This document shows, in pieces, positions 26,905 to 36,512 of a stretch of DNA of 64,000 nt; positions within the stretch are counted from its first letter, which is position 1; the number at the start of each line of letters is the position of its first letter. A program made the translations under genes and the position numbers. The notes beneath the pieces are model-generated. The model was not told the origin of the DNA. It was given only the letters and a program-made list of their open reading frames with translations, and did no database searches. Source of the DNA: Chryseobacterium indologenes (GTDB taxonomy: Bacteria; Bacteroidota; Bacteroidia; Flavobacteriales; Weeksellaceae); assembly GCF_018362995.1 (NCBI RefSeq), contig NZ_CP074372.1, positions 372,001-436,000 on the forward strand, in the 5' to 3' direction.

Positions 26905-28272
26905 ATGAAAACTATCAACAAAATAAAAACACTCTTTAAATCATCAGTGCTAATACCGGTAATACTATCCGTTTTGAGTTGCAGTGATTTTTTAGATGAA
27001 AAATCAGACCTGAAGCTGGCTACACCCGATAAGCTGGAAGACAATCAGATGCTGCTCAACAACTATGGTTTTCTAAATGTGGATTTTGCATCCAGCGGTG
27101 AAACAAGCTCGGATGACTACTACCTTACGGATGCAGATTATAATGCATTAAGCTTCGAGGCCTCCAAACGGCTTTATACCTGGATGCCGGATAATGTGGC
27201 TACTCCGGTTTCCTCCGGAAATGACTGGTCAGCCTGTTACCGGAGCGTCTATGTCTGTAATGCCGTACTCTTCAATATGAAGGATAAGAACTATACCGGC
27301 GAGCAGGCTGATAACATCAGAGGACAGGCGTTGGCTTTGCGTGCCTTCCGCTACCTGGATGCCGCGCAGATCTGGTGTAAGGCTTATAATCCTCAAACAG
27401 CAGGTACAGATTTAGGTCTTCCACTAAGGCTGGATCCGGATATGAATATTCCGTCAGTGCGGTCAACGGTACAGCAAACCTATGAACAGATCATCAGTGA
27501 CTTTCAAACGGCCATTCCACTATTGTTATCAAAACAGATCTCCGGAATGCGGATCTCAAGAGCAGCAGCTTATGGTCTGTTAGCCCGTACCTATCTGTTT
27601 ATGGGAGATTATCAGAAAGCGCTCAGCAATACGGAAGCGGCATTGAATATCAATAGCGAGCTGATGGATTTTAATACCCTCAATCCTAATGCAGACTATC
27701 CTGTTACGGAAATGAACAAAGAGGTCCTGCTCTGGGCAGCGATGAAATACGAATATCATCTGATTCCGGCCAAAATCCCTGACCACATTTACCAGATGTA
27801 CGATAATAATGACCTGCGGAAAACCGTATTTTTCAGGAAGAATGCAGTGAACGAGGTACTCTTCAAAGCGTATTACAATAATGCGAATGGTCCGATAGTA
27901 AGTGTGGCCACTGATGAGCTGTATCTGATGGCAGCTGAGTGTAAGGTAAGATTAAATAAGATCCAGGAAGGTATCGGTTATCTTAATACCTTGCTTGTCA
28001 AGAGATGGAAAACGGGAACCTATGTTCCGATAACTGCCAATTCGCAGTCAGAGGCTTTAGATATCATTCTTAAAGAACGGCGGAAAGAACTTTTGATTCG
28101 TGGACTCCGATGGCCAGACCTCAAACGGTATAATCGGGACGGAGCTAATATTACGTTGACAAGAACGGTTAAAGGACAAACTTATACGTTACCACCGAAC
28201 GACCTTCGCTATGCGATCGCCATTCCGGAAGATATCATTACCCTGAGCGGAATACCACAGAATCCGAGATAA
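26905..28272 (+). CDS. SusD/RagB-type outer-membrane lipoprotein
   Basis: A 455-residue lipoprotein. The signal sequence ends in a lipobox at LSVLSCSDFLDEKSD, so the mature protein is anchored through its cysteine and faces outward as the lid of the SusC barrel. TPR-like helices, a RagB/SusD core (RGQALALRAFRYLDAAQIWCKAY) and the typical C-terminal block (RRKELLIRGLRWPDLKRYNRDG, AIPEDIITLSGIPQNP) are all present. It is the last plus-strand gene of the module, followed by a bidirectional terminator. Confidence 0.93.
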   Translation: MKTINKIKTLFKSSVLIPVILSVLSCSDFLDEKSDLKLATPDKLEDNQMLLNNYGFLNVDFASSGETSSDDYYLTDADYNALSFEASKRLYTWMPDNVATPVSSGNDWSACYRSVYVCNAVLFNMKDKNYTGEQADNIRGQALALRAFRYLDAAQIWCKAYNPQTAGTDLGLPLRLDPDMNIPSVRSTVQQTYEQIISDFQTAIPLLLSKQISGMRISRAAAYGLLARTYLFMGDYQKALSNTEAALNINSELMDFNTLNPNADYPVTEMNKEVLLWAAMKYEYHLIPAKIPDHIYQMYDNNDLRKTVFFRKNAVNEVLFKAYYNNANGPIVSVATDELYLMAAECKVRLNKIQEGIGYLNTLLVKRWKTGTYVPITANSQSEALDIILKERRKELLIRGLRWPDLKRYNRDGANITLTRTVKGQTYTLPPNDLRYAIAIPEDIITLSGIPQNPR

Positions 28273-28280
28273 CAAAAAAA

Positions 28281-28304
28281 CAGGGCTGGAAGTTTCCAGC
28301 CCTG
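28281..28304. terminator. Bidirectional terminator between SusD and DUF6520 genes
   Basis: An 11-base perfect stem (28281-28291 and 28294-28304) of CAGGGCTGGAA type. An A-run lies on its left, which becomes a T-run for minus-strand transcripts. It separates two convergent genes. Confidence 0.85.
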
Positions 28305-28324
28305 CATTGTTAAGGATTGATGAG

Positions 28325-28639
28325 TTAAGGTCTTCTTTCACTTGGGTGAATCGCTAAAACCTGGGCATTGGTCAGCCCGTCGATCACATCACTCAGGCTG
28401 CTTCCTTCTGGAACGGTCATAGAACAAGGTCTGTTTCCTGAAGTAATACAGGATGGGCTTGTTCCTTCCTGCCAGTTGGCTACTTCAGCAAAAGCACCTT
28501 CTGACACATCACTGCTGTTGTAAAAATACTGTTTGTCAGCGGACTTTTTTTCCATCACTTTGAAGGACATCACAGCCCCAGAGAATATCACAGCAGCAAT
28601 CGCTACTGCATTGGCTTTCAAAATTTGATTAAGTTTCAT
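28325..28639 (-). CDS. DUF6520-type small exported protein
   Basis: A protein of about 104 residues. The start MKLNQILKANAVAIAAVIFSGAVMSF (28639) is preferred over an upstream ATG because it gives a clean signal peptide. The mature part is short and has two cysteines spaced C-x7-C (SCITSGNRPCS). The pattern fits the DUF6520 family, small secreted Bacteroidota proteins of unknown function often encoded beside SusC/SusD, TlpA and MauE genes. The paired cysteines and the thiol-redox neighbours suggest that its disulfide state matters. It is transcribed towards the SusD gene. Confidence 0.7.
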   Translation of the reverse strand: MKLNQILKANAVAIAAVIFSGAVMSFKVMEKKSADKQYFYNSSDVSEGAFAEVANWQEGTSPSCITSGNRPCSMTVPEGSSLSDVIDGLTNAQVLAIHPSERRP

Positions 28640-28923
28640 AATTCCGGTCTTTTTATAGATCAAAAAAGATTACCATAAAAACTTTAGAAATCTGCCTGAG
28701 AAGTACAATTGAGTAGGTTAAGTCATTTAATTATACCCATAGATTAGCGAATCTTGTCGTACCAAAATATCCTATTCTACGTATTCTCAAACAAATTGTT
28801 GTTAATAAAATCATTTTAGAATTTCGGGTTGTTAAACTGCTTTCGGCCGTCTAATTTTAAGGTTGAACATTAATTACAAATTCAGTCACGATCGATCATC
28901 CGTAAATAATTACGGTAACATAC

Positions 28924-29352
28924 TTACTCAGCATGCCTGCTGTATTTTAAATTTAAACCTAAAGCGATAACAGAAAGAATGACACAGCCTATATTAAAAT
29001 ACAAATGTTGATGCCAGCTCATTTTCTCCAAAATTCCGCCGCAGGAACAAGGTAAATGATCGCTTGTACTTAGTAGTAAAGCAATATATCCGCTGAAGAT
29101 GAGCATCAAAATGATACTACTAATCAGTCCTATATTTCTGGTTTTCCGGTAGCATAACAATCCTGTAACAAGAAATTCAACAATGATTATCGTGTAAAGA
29201 AGGAATTGTGATAATTTATTCAACAAAGGTGATGCTGAAATCTGGGCTTGAAAATTTTCAAAATCCAGTAACTTACTAATGCCGGCGTAACAAAACTGTA
29301 GTATAAAAAAGTAGCTGACGAATTTTACGATTCTTGGTTTCGACTTTTTCAT
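28924..29352 (-). CDS. MauE/DoxX-like membrane protein, probable thiol-electron carrier
   Basis: A protein of about 142 residues with four hydrophobic segments, starting MKKSKPRIVKF at 29352. It contains FCYAGISKLLDF and LPCSCGGILEKMSWHQH, the CxCGG-type cysteine motif of the MauE/DoxX-related family, whose members pass reducing equivalents across the inner membrane to periplasmic thioredoxin-like proteins. The TlpA-like protein encoded 5 kb away is the obvious partner. It is transcribed in the same direction as the DUF6520 gene, with a 284-base gap, and is divergent from the TPR-AraC regulator. Confidence 0.75.
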   Translation of the reverse strand: MKKSKPRIVKFVSYFFILQFCYAGISKLLDFENFQAQISASPLLNKLSQFLLYTIIIVEFLVTGLLCYRKTRNIGLISSIILMLIFSGYIALLLSTSDHLPCSCGGILEKMSWHQHLYFNIGCVILSVIALGLNLKYSRHAE

Positions 29353-29598
29353 AATCATAATTAGTTTTTAAAATTTTATCTTCCGATTTATTTGCCTTAA
29401 ATCTGAAGACTAAATTACAGTGATAGGAAGGCTGTGGAAAGCATTTGTGGGAAATATGTATCTTTTTATAAGTCACAAATGATACATTTTTACCACTGTT
29501 TTTATTTTTAAATAACTGAAAGTAAAATACTTGTGTCGTTTTTGCGGCTTCTGTCATGGCATTGGCTCCTACAAGTGATTTTAAAAAGATTTTTCCGG

Positions 29599-29606
29599 TA
29601 AATTTG
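29599..29606 (+). promoter_or_regulatory. -7 box of the TPR-AraC regulator gene
   Basis: TAAATTTG matches the TAnnTTTG consensus, 17 bases before the start codon. The -33 position is not a clear TTG. Confidence 0.5.
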
Positions 29607-29622
29607 AGTATATCTTATCGCT

Positions 29623-31329
29623 ATGAATTATCATCATAAGATTTTACTGCTGATTTTTAATCTATTGCCCTTCTTTATGATGGCACAGGAGTCTGAAAAA
29701 CTAACATACAAGATGATTTCAGACTTGTATGCGGGTTACCCTGAGAATGATGAAAGAGCAATGGCATTTGTAAACCGCTATATCGGAAAAGCCAAAAAAG
29801 AACATTGTCTTAACAAACAGATCATCGGTTATGAAGAAGCCATCTTTTATACTAAAAATGTAAACCGCAAATTATCTTACGCTGACAGTGCCATTTCTGT
29901 GGCATTGCAAGCAAAAGTCTCTGATGTAATCTCAAGATCTTACCTCGGAAAAGGAATCATTTACTATTACAATAAAAGACAGTATAAGCAGGCTTTGGAA
30001 CAATACCTCAAAGCTTATCAATGGTCTCAAAATTCAGACAACGATTATCAGAAAAACAAGGTTGTCTATCACCTTGGGATGGTAAAAAGTTATCTGGGTG
30101 ATTATCAGGAAGCGTCCGGACATTTTCGAAATACGGCGAGATATTTTGAGGAACGTCTGAAAGAAAATCTTAATTCCAACACCAGGCTGAATAATGAAGC
30201 GGGATATTTTAACAGCATTTATCGGCTCAGCAACTGTTATAGAAATTTAGGGTGGTACAGTCAGGAAGATTCGTTGATTGATCTGGGTTTGCAAAAACTG
30301 AAAAATATCAATGACCATCTATTAGAATACGGTTATTTGCAAACAGGAAAAGGCGTACAGCTTTTGAGAAAAGGAAGTAAAACCGAAGCATTAGAACATT
30401 TAAAATTATCACGTGATATTTTACTTAATAATCAGGATTACAATTCATTGACAATAATTTACTATTACTTAGGAAAAGTATATTGGTTACAAGAAAACAG
30501 GACTGAATCTTTGCGTTATCTGAATAAAGTAGATTCTATGATCCATAAATTCCATTTCATAAGCCCGGAGATCCGCTCAAATTATCAGTATCTTATTGCT
30601 GATGCAAAACAGAATGATAATGTTGACAGGCAGTTATATTATATCGATCAGCTCTTGAAAATGGATTCAATTCTCATTGCTGATTTTCCAATGATGGCAT
30701 CAAAAATTTATCACAAGTATGACAGTGTTCAATTAATAAAGGATAAACAATTGCTGAAAAAGAAACATTATAATTTTAACGTAGTAACTGTTGCTACGGT
30801 TGTAGCAACTCTGATTATTTTACTTATTACACTGGATTACAGGCGGCGGGTAAAAAAGAAAAGAATTGGTATTAGGTATTATGAACTGCTGGAAAAAATG
30901 AGAAAGCACAATGATCTTTTTGAAACAGTTCCTATACTTTCCAATAAAAAAGAGCCATTCAGTCCGGAGGTTATAAAAGATATCAAAGCGAAACTTAAAA
31001 AGTTTGAAGACCAGAAACAATTTCTTACCAAAAATCTGACTTTACCAAAGGTTGCCAAAATGTTTGGCAGAAACCATTCCCAATTATCTTATGTACTGAA
31101 CGAGCATCTGAAAATGTCTTTCACACAGTATCTGAAAATTTTAAGAATCAAGTACATCACTAATCTTCTGATCGAAGACAAGAACTATCTCAAATACAAG
31201 ATTCACGTTTTAGCCGACCAATGTGGAATGTCTAACAGGCAGTCATTCTCCGCACACTTTCTCGAAATTAATGGAATGAGACCAACCGAATTTATAAAGA
31301 AGAGACTGAAGGAGATTGAAGAGAGATGA
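29623..31329 (+). CDS. Membrane-anchored TPR protein with C-terminal AraC-type DNA-binding domain
   Basis: A 568-residue transcriptional regulator. It has a signal/anchor segment at the start (ILLLIFNLLPFFMMAQ), a periplasmic array of about six TPR-like helical repeats (for example EALEHLKLSRDILL), and a transmembrane segment near residues 385-402 (VVTVATVVATLIILLITL). A cytoplasmic AraC helix-turn-helix follows (LTLPKVAKMFGRNHSQLSYVLNEHL and IHVLADQCGMSNRQSFSAHFLEINGMRPTEF). Such one-component sensors in Flavobacteriia usually control neighbouring SusCD-like loci. Here the module of TlpA, SusCD, DUF6520 and MauE is the likely target. Confidence 0.85.
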   Translation: MNYHHKILLLIFNLLPFFMMAQESEKLTYKMISDLYAGYPENDERAMAFVNRYIGKAKKEHCLNKQIIGYEEAIFYTKNVNRKLSYADSAISVALQAKVSDVISRSYLGKGIIYYYNKRQYKQALEQYLKAYQWSQNSDNDYQKNKVVYHLGMVKSYLGDYQEASGHFRNTARYFEERLKENLNSNTRLNNEAGYFNSIYRLSNCYRNLGWYSQEDSLIDLGLQKLKNINDHLLEYGYLQTGKGVQLLRKGSKTEALEHLKLSRDILLNNQDYNSLTIIYYYLGKVYWLQENRTESLRYLNKVDSMIHKFHFISPEIRSNYQYLIADAKQNDNVDRQLYYIDQLLKMDSILIADFPMMASKIYHKYDSVQLIKDKQLLKKKHYNFNVVTVATVVATLIILLITLDYRRRVKKKRIGIRYYELLEKMRKHNDLFETVPILSNKKEPFSPEVIKDIKAKLKKFEDQKQFLTKNLTLPKVAKMFGRNHSQLSYVLNEHLKMSFTQYLKILRIKYITNLLIEDKNYLKYKIHVLADQCGMSNRQSFSAHFLEINGMRPTEFIKKRLKEIEER

Positions 31330-31403
31330 ATATTATTTCAAAAAATAAATCAATTGTAACAGTATATAATTGAAAAAATATTAAATGATTTATAAAAAAT
31401 GCA

Positions 31404-31433
31404 TTGTTTTTATTGGTTCAATATGTAAATTTG
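31404..31433 (+). promoter_or_regulatory. Bacteroidota-type promoter of the radical SAM/helicase operon
   Basis: TTG at 31404-31406, exactly 19 bases, then TAAATTTG at 31426-31433, a full consensus match. The start codon of the radical SAM gene is 32 bases downstream. Confidence 0.85.
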
Positions 31434-31464
31434 AAAGATAACGATGATAAAATAGCATTCAAAA

Positions 31465-32328
31465 ATGGTATTGAATTTATTTAGTGACTTAGAAGACGAA
31501 CAATATAAGAATCGAAAAGATAAAATAGGACAAAGCTCAATCCAATATATTAAATCAGCAAGTATTCTTACAGAAGCTAAAGGCTTTATGCAAGCATACG
31601 ATTATACACTTAACCCTTATTCTGGCTGTTCTTTTGGTTGCAATTATTGTTATGCTGCATTTTTTGCACGCTCTTCAGATGAAAGGGAAAACTGGGGAAA
31701 TTGGTTGAAAGTAAAAGAAAACGCATTACAACTATTAATGAAATGGAGAAAGAAGCCTTTAATTGACAAAACTATTTATATAAGTAGTGTAACAGACCCT
31801 TACCAACCTATTGAGAAAGAACTTGAGCTTACAAGAAATATTCTTAAAGAGCTGCTTGATTTTCACAAACCCAGATTGGTAATTCAAACACGAAGTACCT
31901 ATATTACACGAGATATTGACTTGATTAAACAATTTGATGTAGCTCAAGTGAATATGACAGTAACGACGGATAGCGAAGATGTAAGGAAAGCATTTGAGCC
32001 ACTTTGCCCTTCCAATAAATTACGTTTGAAAGCTATAAAGGAAGTAACCGAAGCAGGTATTCAGACTTGTATTACAATGACGCCACTTTTGCCAATTCAG
32101 GACGCAAAGAAGTTTACTCAGGAACTTTTAGATACAGGAGTAAAAAAATTTATCGTTCAACCGTTTCACTCAGAAAAAGGAAAGTTTGTCGCAAGCACTA
32201 GAGAAATTGCACTGGAACAAATGAAAAAGATGAATTGGAACAATGACAAGTATCTTGCAGTTGTTGAAATATTCAGAAAAGAACTTCCCTGGTTAGGCGA
32301 AGGAAAACAAGGATTTGCCCCAATTTAA
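31465..32328 (+). CDS. SplB/Rv2578c-type radical SAM protein
   Basis: A 287-residue radical SAM enzyme. NPYSGCSFGCNYCYAAFF holds the cluster-binding CxxxCxxC (Cys55, Cys59, Cys62), and IYISSVTDPYQPIEKELELTR is the block shared with spore photoproduct lyase-like enzymes. It ends eight bases before the ATG of the methyltransferase-helicase gene, so the two form an operon behind a strong promoter. Family members repair or modify nucleic acids, but the substrate is not known here. In a defence island the natural thought is modification or repair of DNA or RNA coupled to the helicase. That is inference. Confidence 0.8.
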   Translation: MVLNLFSDLEDEQYKNRKDKIGQSSIQYIKSASILTEAKGFMQAYDYTLNPYSGCSFGCNYCYAAFFARSSDERENWGNWLKVKENALQLLMKWRKKPLIDKTIYISSVTDPYQPIEKELELTRNILKELLDFHKPRLVIQTRSTYITRDIDLIKQFDVAQVNMTVTTDSEDVRKAFEPLCPSNKLRLKAIKEVTEAGIQTCITMTPLLPIQDAKKFTQELLDTGVKKFIVQPFHSEKGKFVASTREIALEQMKKMNWNNDKYLAVVEIFRKELPWLGEGKQGFAPI

Positions 32329-32335
32329 ATTGCCT

Positions 32336-34816
32336 ATGAAAAGTAAACTTACAGAGTGGTTAAGAGCCGAACAGCAAAATATAGACAAGGCAATTGCAAA
32401 TGCTGCGATAAAGTATTACAATGAACACAATTCAGAACCTAACTTTCAATACGACTTAAAACAATGTCATATTGAGAGTTACAACCTAATCAGAGGAAAA
32501 GATTTATGTTATGACAGACCAAATACAGCTTTTGCTTACTCCATTTGGTACCATCCAAGAAGAATAAATACATTTCTTTCATTTTTCTTAAATAAAATCA
32601 TTGAGCAAGATGGAGGGCACATCGAAATTTTTGATTTGGGTGCCGGCGCTGGTGCAATACAATGGAGCTTAGGATTAGTATATGTTGGACTTAAAAGATT
32701 AGGTAAAACACCACCAAGAATTACGATAATAAATATTGACACTAGTCCATTTATGCTCAATTATAATAAGGAGTATTTATGGAAAGAATTTTTAAAAATA
32801 TATCCTGAAATTGACAATAATTTCATTGTTGAATATGAGGTTAACTCTTGGAATAATGAAAGAAATTTAGAAACTTCAAATCCAATTTTAGCGGCAAGCT
32901 ATCTTTTCGATGCGTCAGACAATAAAATGGAAATTGCAAATGATTTCAAGGCATTAGTCAATAGGTACAGGCCGAATACTGTTTTGCTCTTAACTTCAAA
33001 CCAAACAGAAAAAATTCAGTTTCTTAGAGAACTTGAAATAGAATTTAAACAGCAAGGCTATGACACGTTTAATACTTTGGAATCGAATTTACTTTTCACT
33101 GAACCACTTATAAATATTAATAAAATAAGAACGGCATTAAGTAAAAATCTTGGAATTTCAGAACTGCAAAGAGGTGCTTCGTGGATTGACAGAAGTCATT
33201 CGGGGTTGGTGTTAGAAAAACAGCAAATTGAATTTACATTTTCCTACGGAATTAAATCTATAGCTTCTTTAGATATCTATAATCCTCCAATAACAGTTCG
33301 CCGGGAGGTTTCTCTCAACGAAAAACAAAAACGGTCAGCAAGAAATACAGAAAACCCATCTATAATAGTTGGGCCAGCTGGCTGTGGTAAAAGCATCGTT
33401 ATTACAGAAAAGATTAAAAATATAGTTGAAGCAGCAGAATATTCTCCCAACTTAAAAATTCTTGTAACTACTTTCAATAAGGGGCTTATAGGTAAATTGG
33501 CGGAATGGCTGAAAGATTTGCTTGATAGTACAAAATATTCAATCCATTATGACATTAACTCTTACGGATATAATGATAAATCAAGTCATATAAAGTTCAA
33601 AAATTCAGCACATACAAATATCAGATTACTACATTTTGATATGTTACCAAAATTACTTGGTGGTGTTAAATACAGAGGATTTGTAGATCACGAACAGCAT
33701 TTTAATTTGTTAAGAGAAATTATTCAAAAAGTAAAGCAAGAAGAAAAAATTTTTAATGATAGATATGACAATATCTTAAACCCAGATTTTTTGTTTGAGG
33801 AATATCATCGTGTTATTTATGGTTTGCAAGTTGGAATTTCGCAAGGCGAAGATACATATTTGACAATTACAAGAAAAGGTCGAGGCAACAATCCTTCATT
33901 ACAAAAAAATAGTGACAGAAGAAAATTAGCTTGGAAATGTTTGGCAGAGTACGCACAACGAATGCATAAGGAAGGTATTCAAAGTTTCACTTTAAGAAGA
34001 CAATATCTGTTCTCTAAATTAAAGTCGGGTCAGCTAAATCCCTACTACGACTACATTTTAGTTGACGAATTTCAAGACTGCACAGAAGCAGATTTTGAGA
34101 TTTTTTACTCAATGATAAAAGACCCTAACAATTTTACTATTGCAGGTGATCTGGCTCAATCAATTCACTTAGGAACAGCAGCAAGAATACCGAGGGATGA
34201 ACGAATGAGCCGGCGGCAATTTTATCGTTTGGAAGGTTCATATCGTTTACCTGTAAGAATTAGTGAGTGTATTAAAAAACTTTCCGAAGCCATTGTTGAA
34301 AGATTTGGAAATGACGAAGGTGTTACAGACATTATACCATACAAAGGTGCACCACCCGGCTCAAGACCTATCGTTGTTTATGGGCAAAACTATATTGAAG
34401 TTGCCGAGAAGGTTAAACAAATTTTTGAACATTATAAAATATATGATCTTCAAAAAATAACAATTCTTGAGAAAGATGCTGAACTCCAGAGAGCAATTGC
34501 TCAAAAAGGAATTATTTCTGAAACTAACACAATCCTTAGTTTAAAGGGACTTGAAAAAGAATGCGTACTTTGGTCAACGAGAATACCTTTGGAGTTTGAG
34601 AAAGAAGTATTTGAATTTGCATACACCATTGTTACAAGAACTTCGAGTATTTTAATAATTGCCCTTACTGAAAATACACAAAATATTTACAAAAAAATCT
34701 TAGGGTTGTTAGACATTGAGCGTTTAATAATGTGGGACAAAGAAACATCTAGTAAATTTTATACTTTTTGTGAACAATATCTACCTGAAACTATAATTGA
34801 TGAAGATCAGGAATAG
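32336..34816 (+). CDS. Methyltransferase-like domain fused to UvrD/SF1-type helicase
   Basis: The protein has 826 residues from the ATG at 32336. An ATG at 32315 would add seven residues but overlaps the upstream gene. Residues ~95-200 look like a Rossmann methyltransferase, with the glycine motif IFDLGAGAGAIQW near 100 and a following acidic strand IINIDTSPFM. From ~340 a superfamily 1 helicase begins: Walker A VGPAGCGKS near 345, motif II YILVDEFQDCTEADF near 577, FTIAGDLAQSIHLG, and a later motif with SYRLPVRI. I know no defined system with this fusion plus a radical SAM partner. The call is by motifs only. The methyltransferase domain could be a nucleotide-binding relic. Confidence 0.72.
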   Translation: MKSKLTEWLRAEQQNIDKAIANAAIKYYNEHNSEPNFQYDLKQCHIESYNLIRGKDLCYDRPNTAFAYSIWYHPRRINTFLSFFLNKIIEQDGGHIEIFDLGAGAGAIQWSLGLVYVGLKRLGKTPPRITIINIDTSPFMLNYNKEYLWKEFLKIYPEIDNNFIVEYEVNSWNNERNLETSNPILAASYLFDASDNKMEIANDFKALVNRYRPNTVLLLTSNQTEKIQFLRELEIEFKQQGYDTFNTLESNLLFTEPLININKIRTALSKNLGISELQRGASWIDRSHSGLVLEKQQIEFTFSYGIKSIASLDIYNPPITVRREVSLNEKQKRSARNTENPSIIVGPAGCGKSIVITEKIKNIVEAAEYSPNLKILVTTFNKGLIGKLAEWLKDLLDSTKYSIHYDINSYGYNDKSSHIKFKNSAHTNIRLLHFDMLPKLLGGVKYRGFVDHEQHFNLLREIIQKVKQEEKIFNDRYDNILNPDFLFEEYHRVIYGLQVGISQGEDTYLTITRKGRGNNPSLQKNSDRRKLAWKCLAEYAQRMHKEGIQSFTLRRQYLFSKLKSGQLNPYYDYILVDEFQDCTEADFEIFYSMIKDPNNFTIAGDLAQSIHLGTAARIPRDERMSRRQFYRLEGSYRLPVRISECIKKLSEAIVERFGNDEGVTDIIPYKGAPPGSRPIVVYGQNYIEVAEKVKQIFEHYKIYDLQKITILEKDAELQRAIAQKGIISETNTILSLKGLEKECVLWSTRIPLEFEKEVFEFAYTIVTRTSSILIIALTENTQNIYKKILGLLDIERLIMWDKETSSKFYTFCEQYLPETIIDEDQE

Positions 34817-34973
34817 AGAGGAAATATGAAAATATGAATGTATTAACCAAAATTGTGTTTTAAATGAAAGTTACAGAAATAGTATAGACTTATTACGGAT
34901 TTCTGTAATTTACGATTGATTACTTTTCGTATATTTAATTTTACAATAATTCCTTTTCGAAATACATACATAG

Positions 34974-36512
34974 ATGTCATATCGCGATTTTAATAGTTGG
35001 GTTTATAAATATTATCTGGAAAATTTAATTCCTAATCAAATTAATTCACTCACGATACCAAGTGGTGAGATTGAACACTACTTAATTTCAAGTAATGATA
35101 ATGTAAAAAACTGGCGAGAAATTAACAAAGACTCTTGGAGTTATTTGCTAAAGCCTTACCCAAATAATACACCAAGATTTTTGGGTTTAATAGCCCTGCA
35201 ATGTCACGCTGCATTCAAAATGCATAAGGATAATTCGGTAAGTGCTTCTAACTTTCGTGAAAGATTTGTTGAATTAATAGGAATTGATTCAAATACGAAG
35301 CTGAATCAGTTATTTACAGAAATGTATGATTCTAAGCTAAATATTCAAGAAAAAATTTGGAAATCAGTAGTAGATTTTTTTAAAACAAAAAATGTTGTAA
35401 TCACTATTCCGTCACAAAAATCATTTACTGGTAGAAATACGCAATATCCTCAATCACAATGTATCATAAACTATGAAGATTTAAAAGAATATTTATCTCT
35501 TTTTACAGGAATACATTCAAAATATGATATTATCCATTTTGATGAATTTTGTACTGAGTATGAAATTTTATTGCCATATTTAAAACATAATTTTAGAAGA
35601 GAAAATAATGTTAAGGAGATTTCTATTTCTGAAAGTAAAATTAAAATAAAACAAATTTTTGATCATTATGTAAGTAATGAGTGGAGGAATCATGAACGTG
35701 TTAAAAAAGTTAAGCATGAGGAAAGCTTTAAAATATTCTATGTCAAATTGTTTGAAAATAGCATAAAAATGTTTGATGATAATTTTGAGGAGGTTACAAA
35801 TGTTGGTACACTTTTCAAAAATAAAAAAATTATTTTTTTTAGAGAGGATATTGAAAATAAGGGAGAATTTAACTTAATAAAAAAATTAGAAAAAGGGTTC
35901 CAATATATTTTTTTAGCAGAAAAAGAAAATTCTCAAAACTCATTTTTGGAGAACCTGAATAAGACATTTTCCATGGGGAAAATATATTCTTGCTTAAATA
36001 ATGTATGCTGTTTTCTAGTCGATCTCAGGGAGAACGTTCCAGATTTTTTGTCTGATTTTGTAGGAAATGAATATCCAATTGAATTACATGGATTCAAAGT
36101 ATCACAAAAAAGACAATATTTTGTGACAAATCCACCAATCATTGTTTGTAAAAAAAATACCCCATATTCTCTTTATCTCAATAATTTACGTGTACAAGAT
36201 AATCAGCCTTCAGTTTCTGGAAAATATATTATTAAAGTAAACGGATTTAGTAATTATTCTTTCGAAATTATTGATAAACCTACAATTTTGTCTCAGATTC
36301 AAGAATCAAATCAATTCCTAGATTTCAAAAGTATTGAATATACCACCAACGTAATTGGTGGAATGTCCGGTTTTTATGTTGAATATAAAACAGATTTTGT
36401 ACCTAAAAATCTTACGATAATGAATTGGGCGAATGCAAAAAATAATCATAAGCTCAAATCAAAAAATATTATAATAAAGGCTATTAACCAAAGCAAACAT
36501 GGAAAAAATTAG
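34974..36512 (+). CDS. Unrecognised protein, first gene of the DruE-like operon
   Basis: A 512-residue protein with no signal peptide or membrane segments. It is lysine-rich and AT-rich, with mixed alpha/beta content. The N-terminal part contains RFLGLIALQCHAAFKMHKD and a central block with YPQSQCIINYEDLKEYLSLF, possibly a conserved fold. I recognise no catalytic motif. It overlaps the next gene by 14 bases, and the four genes to 44237 are packed without gaps, so the products probably work together. The spacing and the helicase at the end suggest a defence role. No function can be assigned. Confidence 0.7.
   Translation: MSYRDFNSWVYKYYLENLIPNQINSLTIPSGEIEHYLISSNDNVKNWREINKDSWSYLLKPYPNNTPRFLGLIALQCHAAFKMHKDNSVSASNFRERFVELIGIDSNTKLNQLFTEMYDSKLNIQEKIWKSVVDFFKTKNVVITIPSQKSFTGRNTQYPQSQCIINYEDLKEYLSLFTGIHSKYDIIHFDEFCTEYEILLPYLKHNFRRENNVKEISISESKIKIKQIFDHYVSNEWRNHERVKKVKHEESFKIFYVKLFENSIKMFDDNFEEVTNVGTLFKNKKIIFFREDIENKGEFNLIKKLEKGFQYIFLAEKENSQNSFLENLNKTFSMGKIYSCLNNVCCFLVDLRENVPDFLSDFVGNEYPIELHGFKVSQKRQYFVTNPPIIVCKKNTPYSLYLNNLRVQDNQPSVSGKYIIKVNGFSNYSFEIIDKPTILSQIQESNQFLDFKSIEYTTNVIGGMSGFYVEYKTDFVPKNLTIMNWANAKNNHKLKSKNIIIKAINQSKHGKN

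Noticed and set aside
29276..29557. A 93-codon frame overlapping the start of the MauE-like gene
   Set aside because: It overlaps a clear membrane-protein gene in another frame and contains no domain. It occupies the divergent promoter region.
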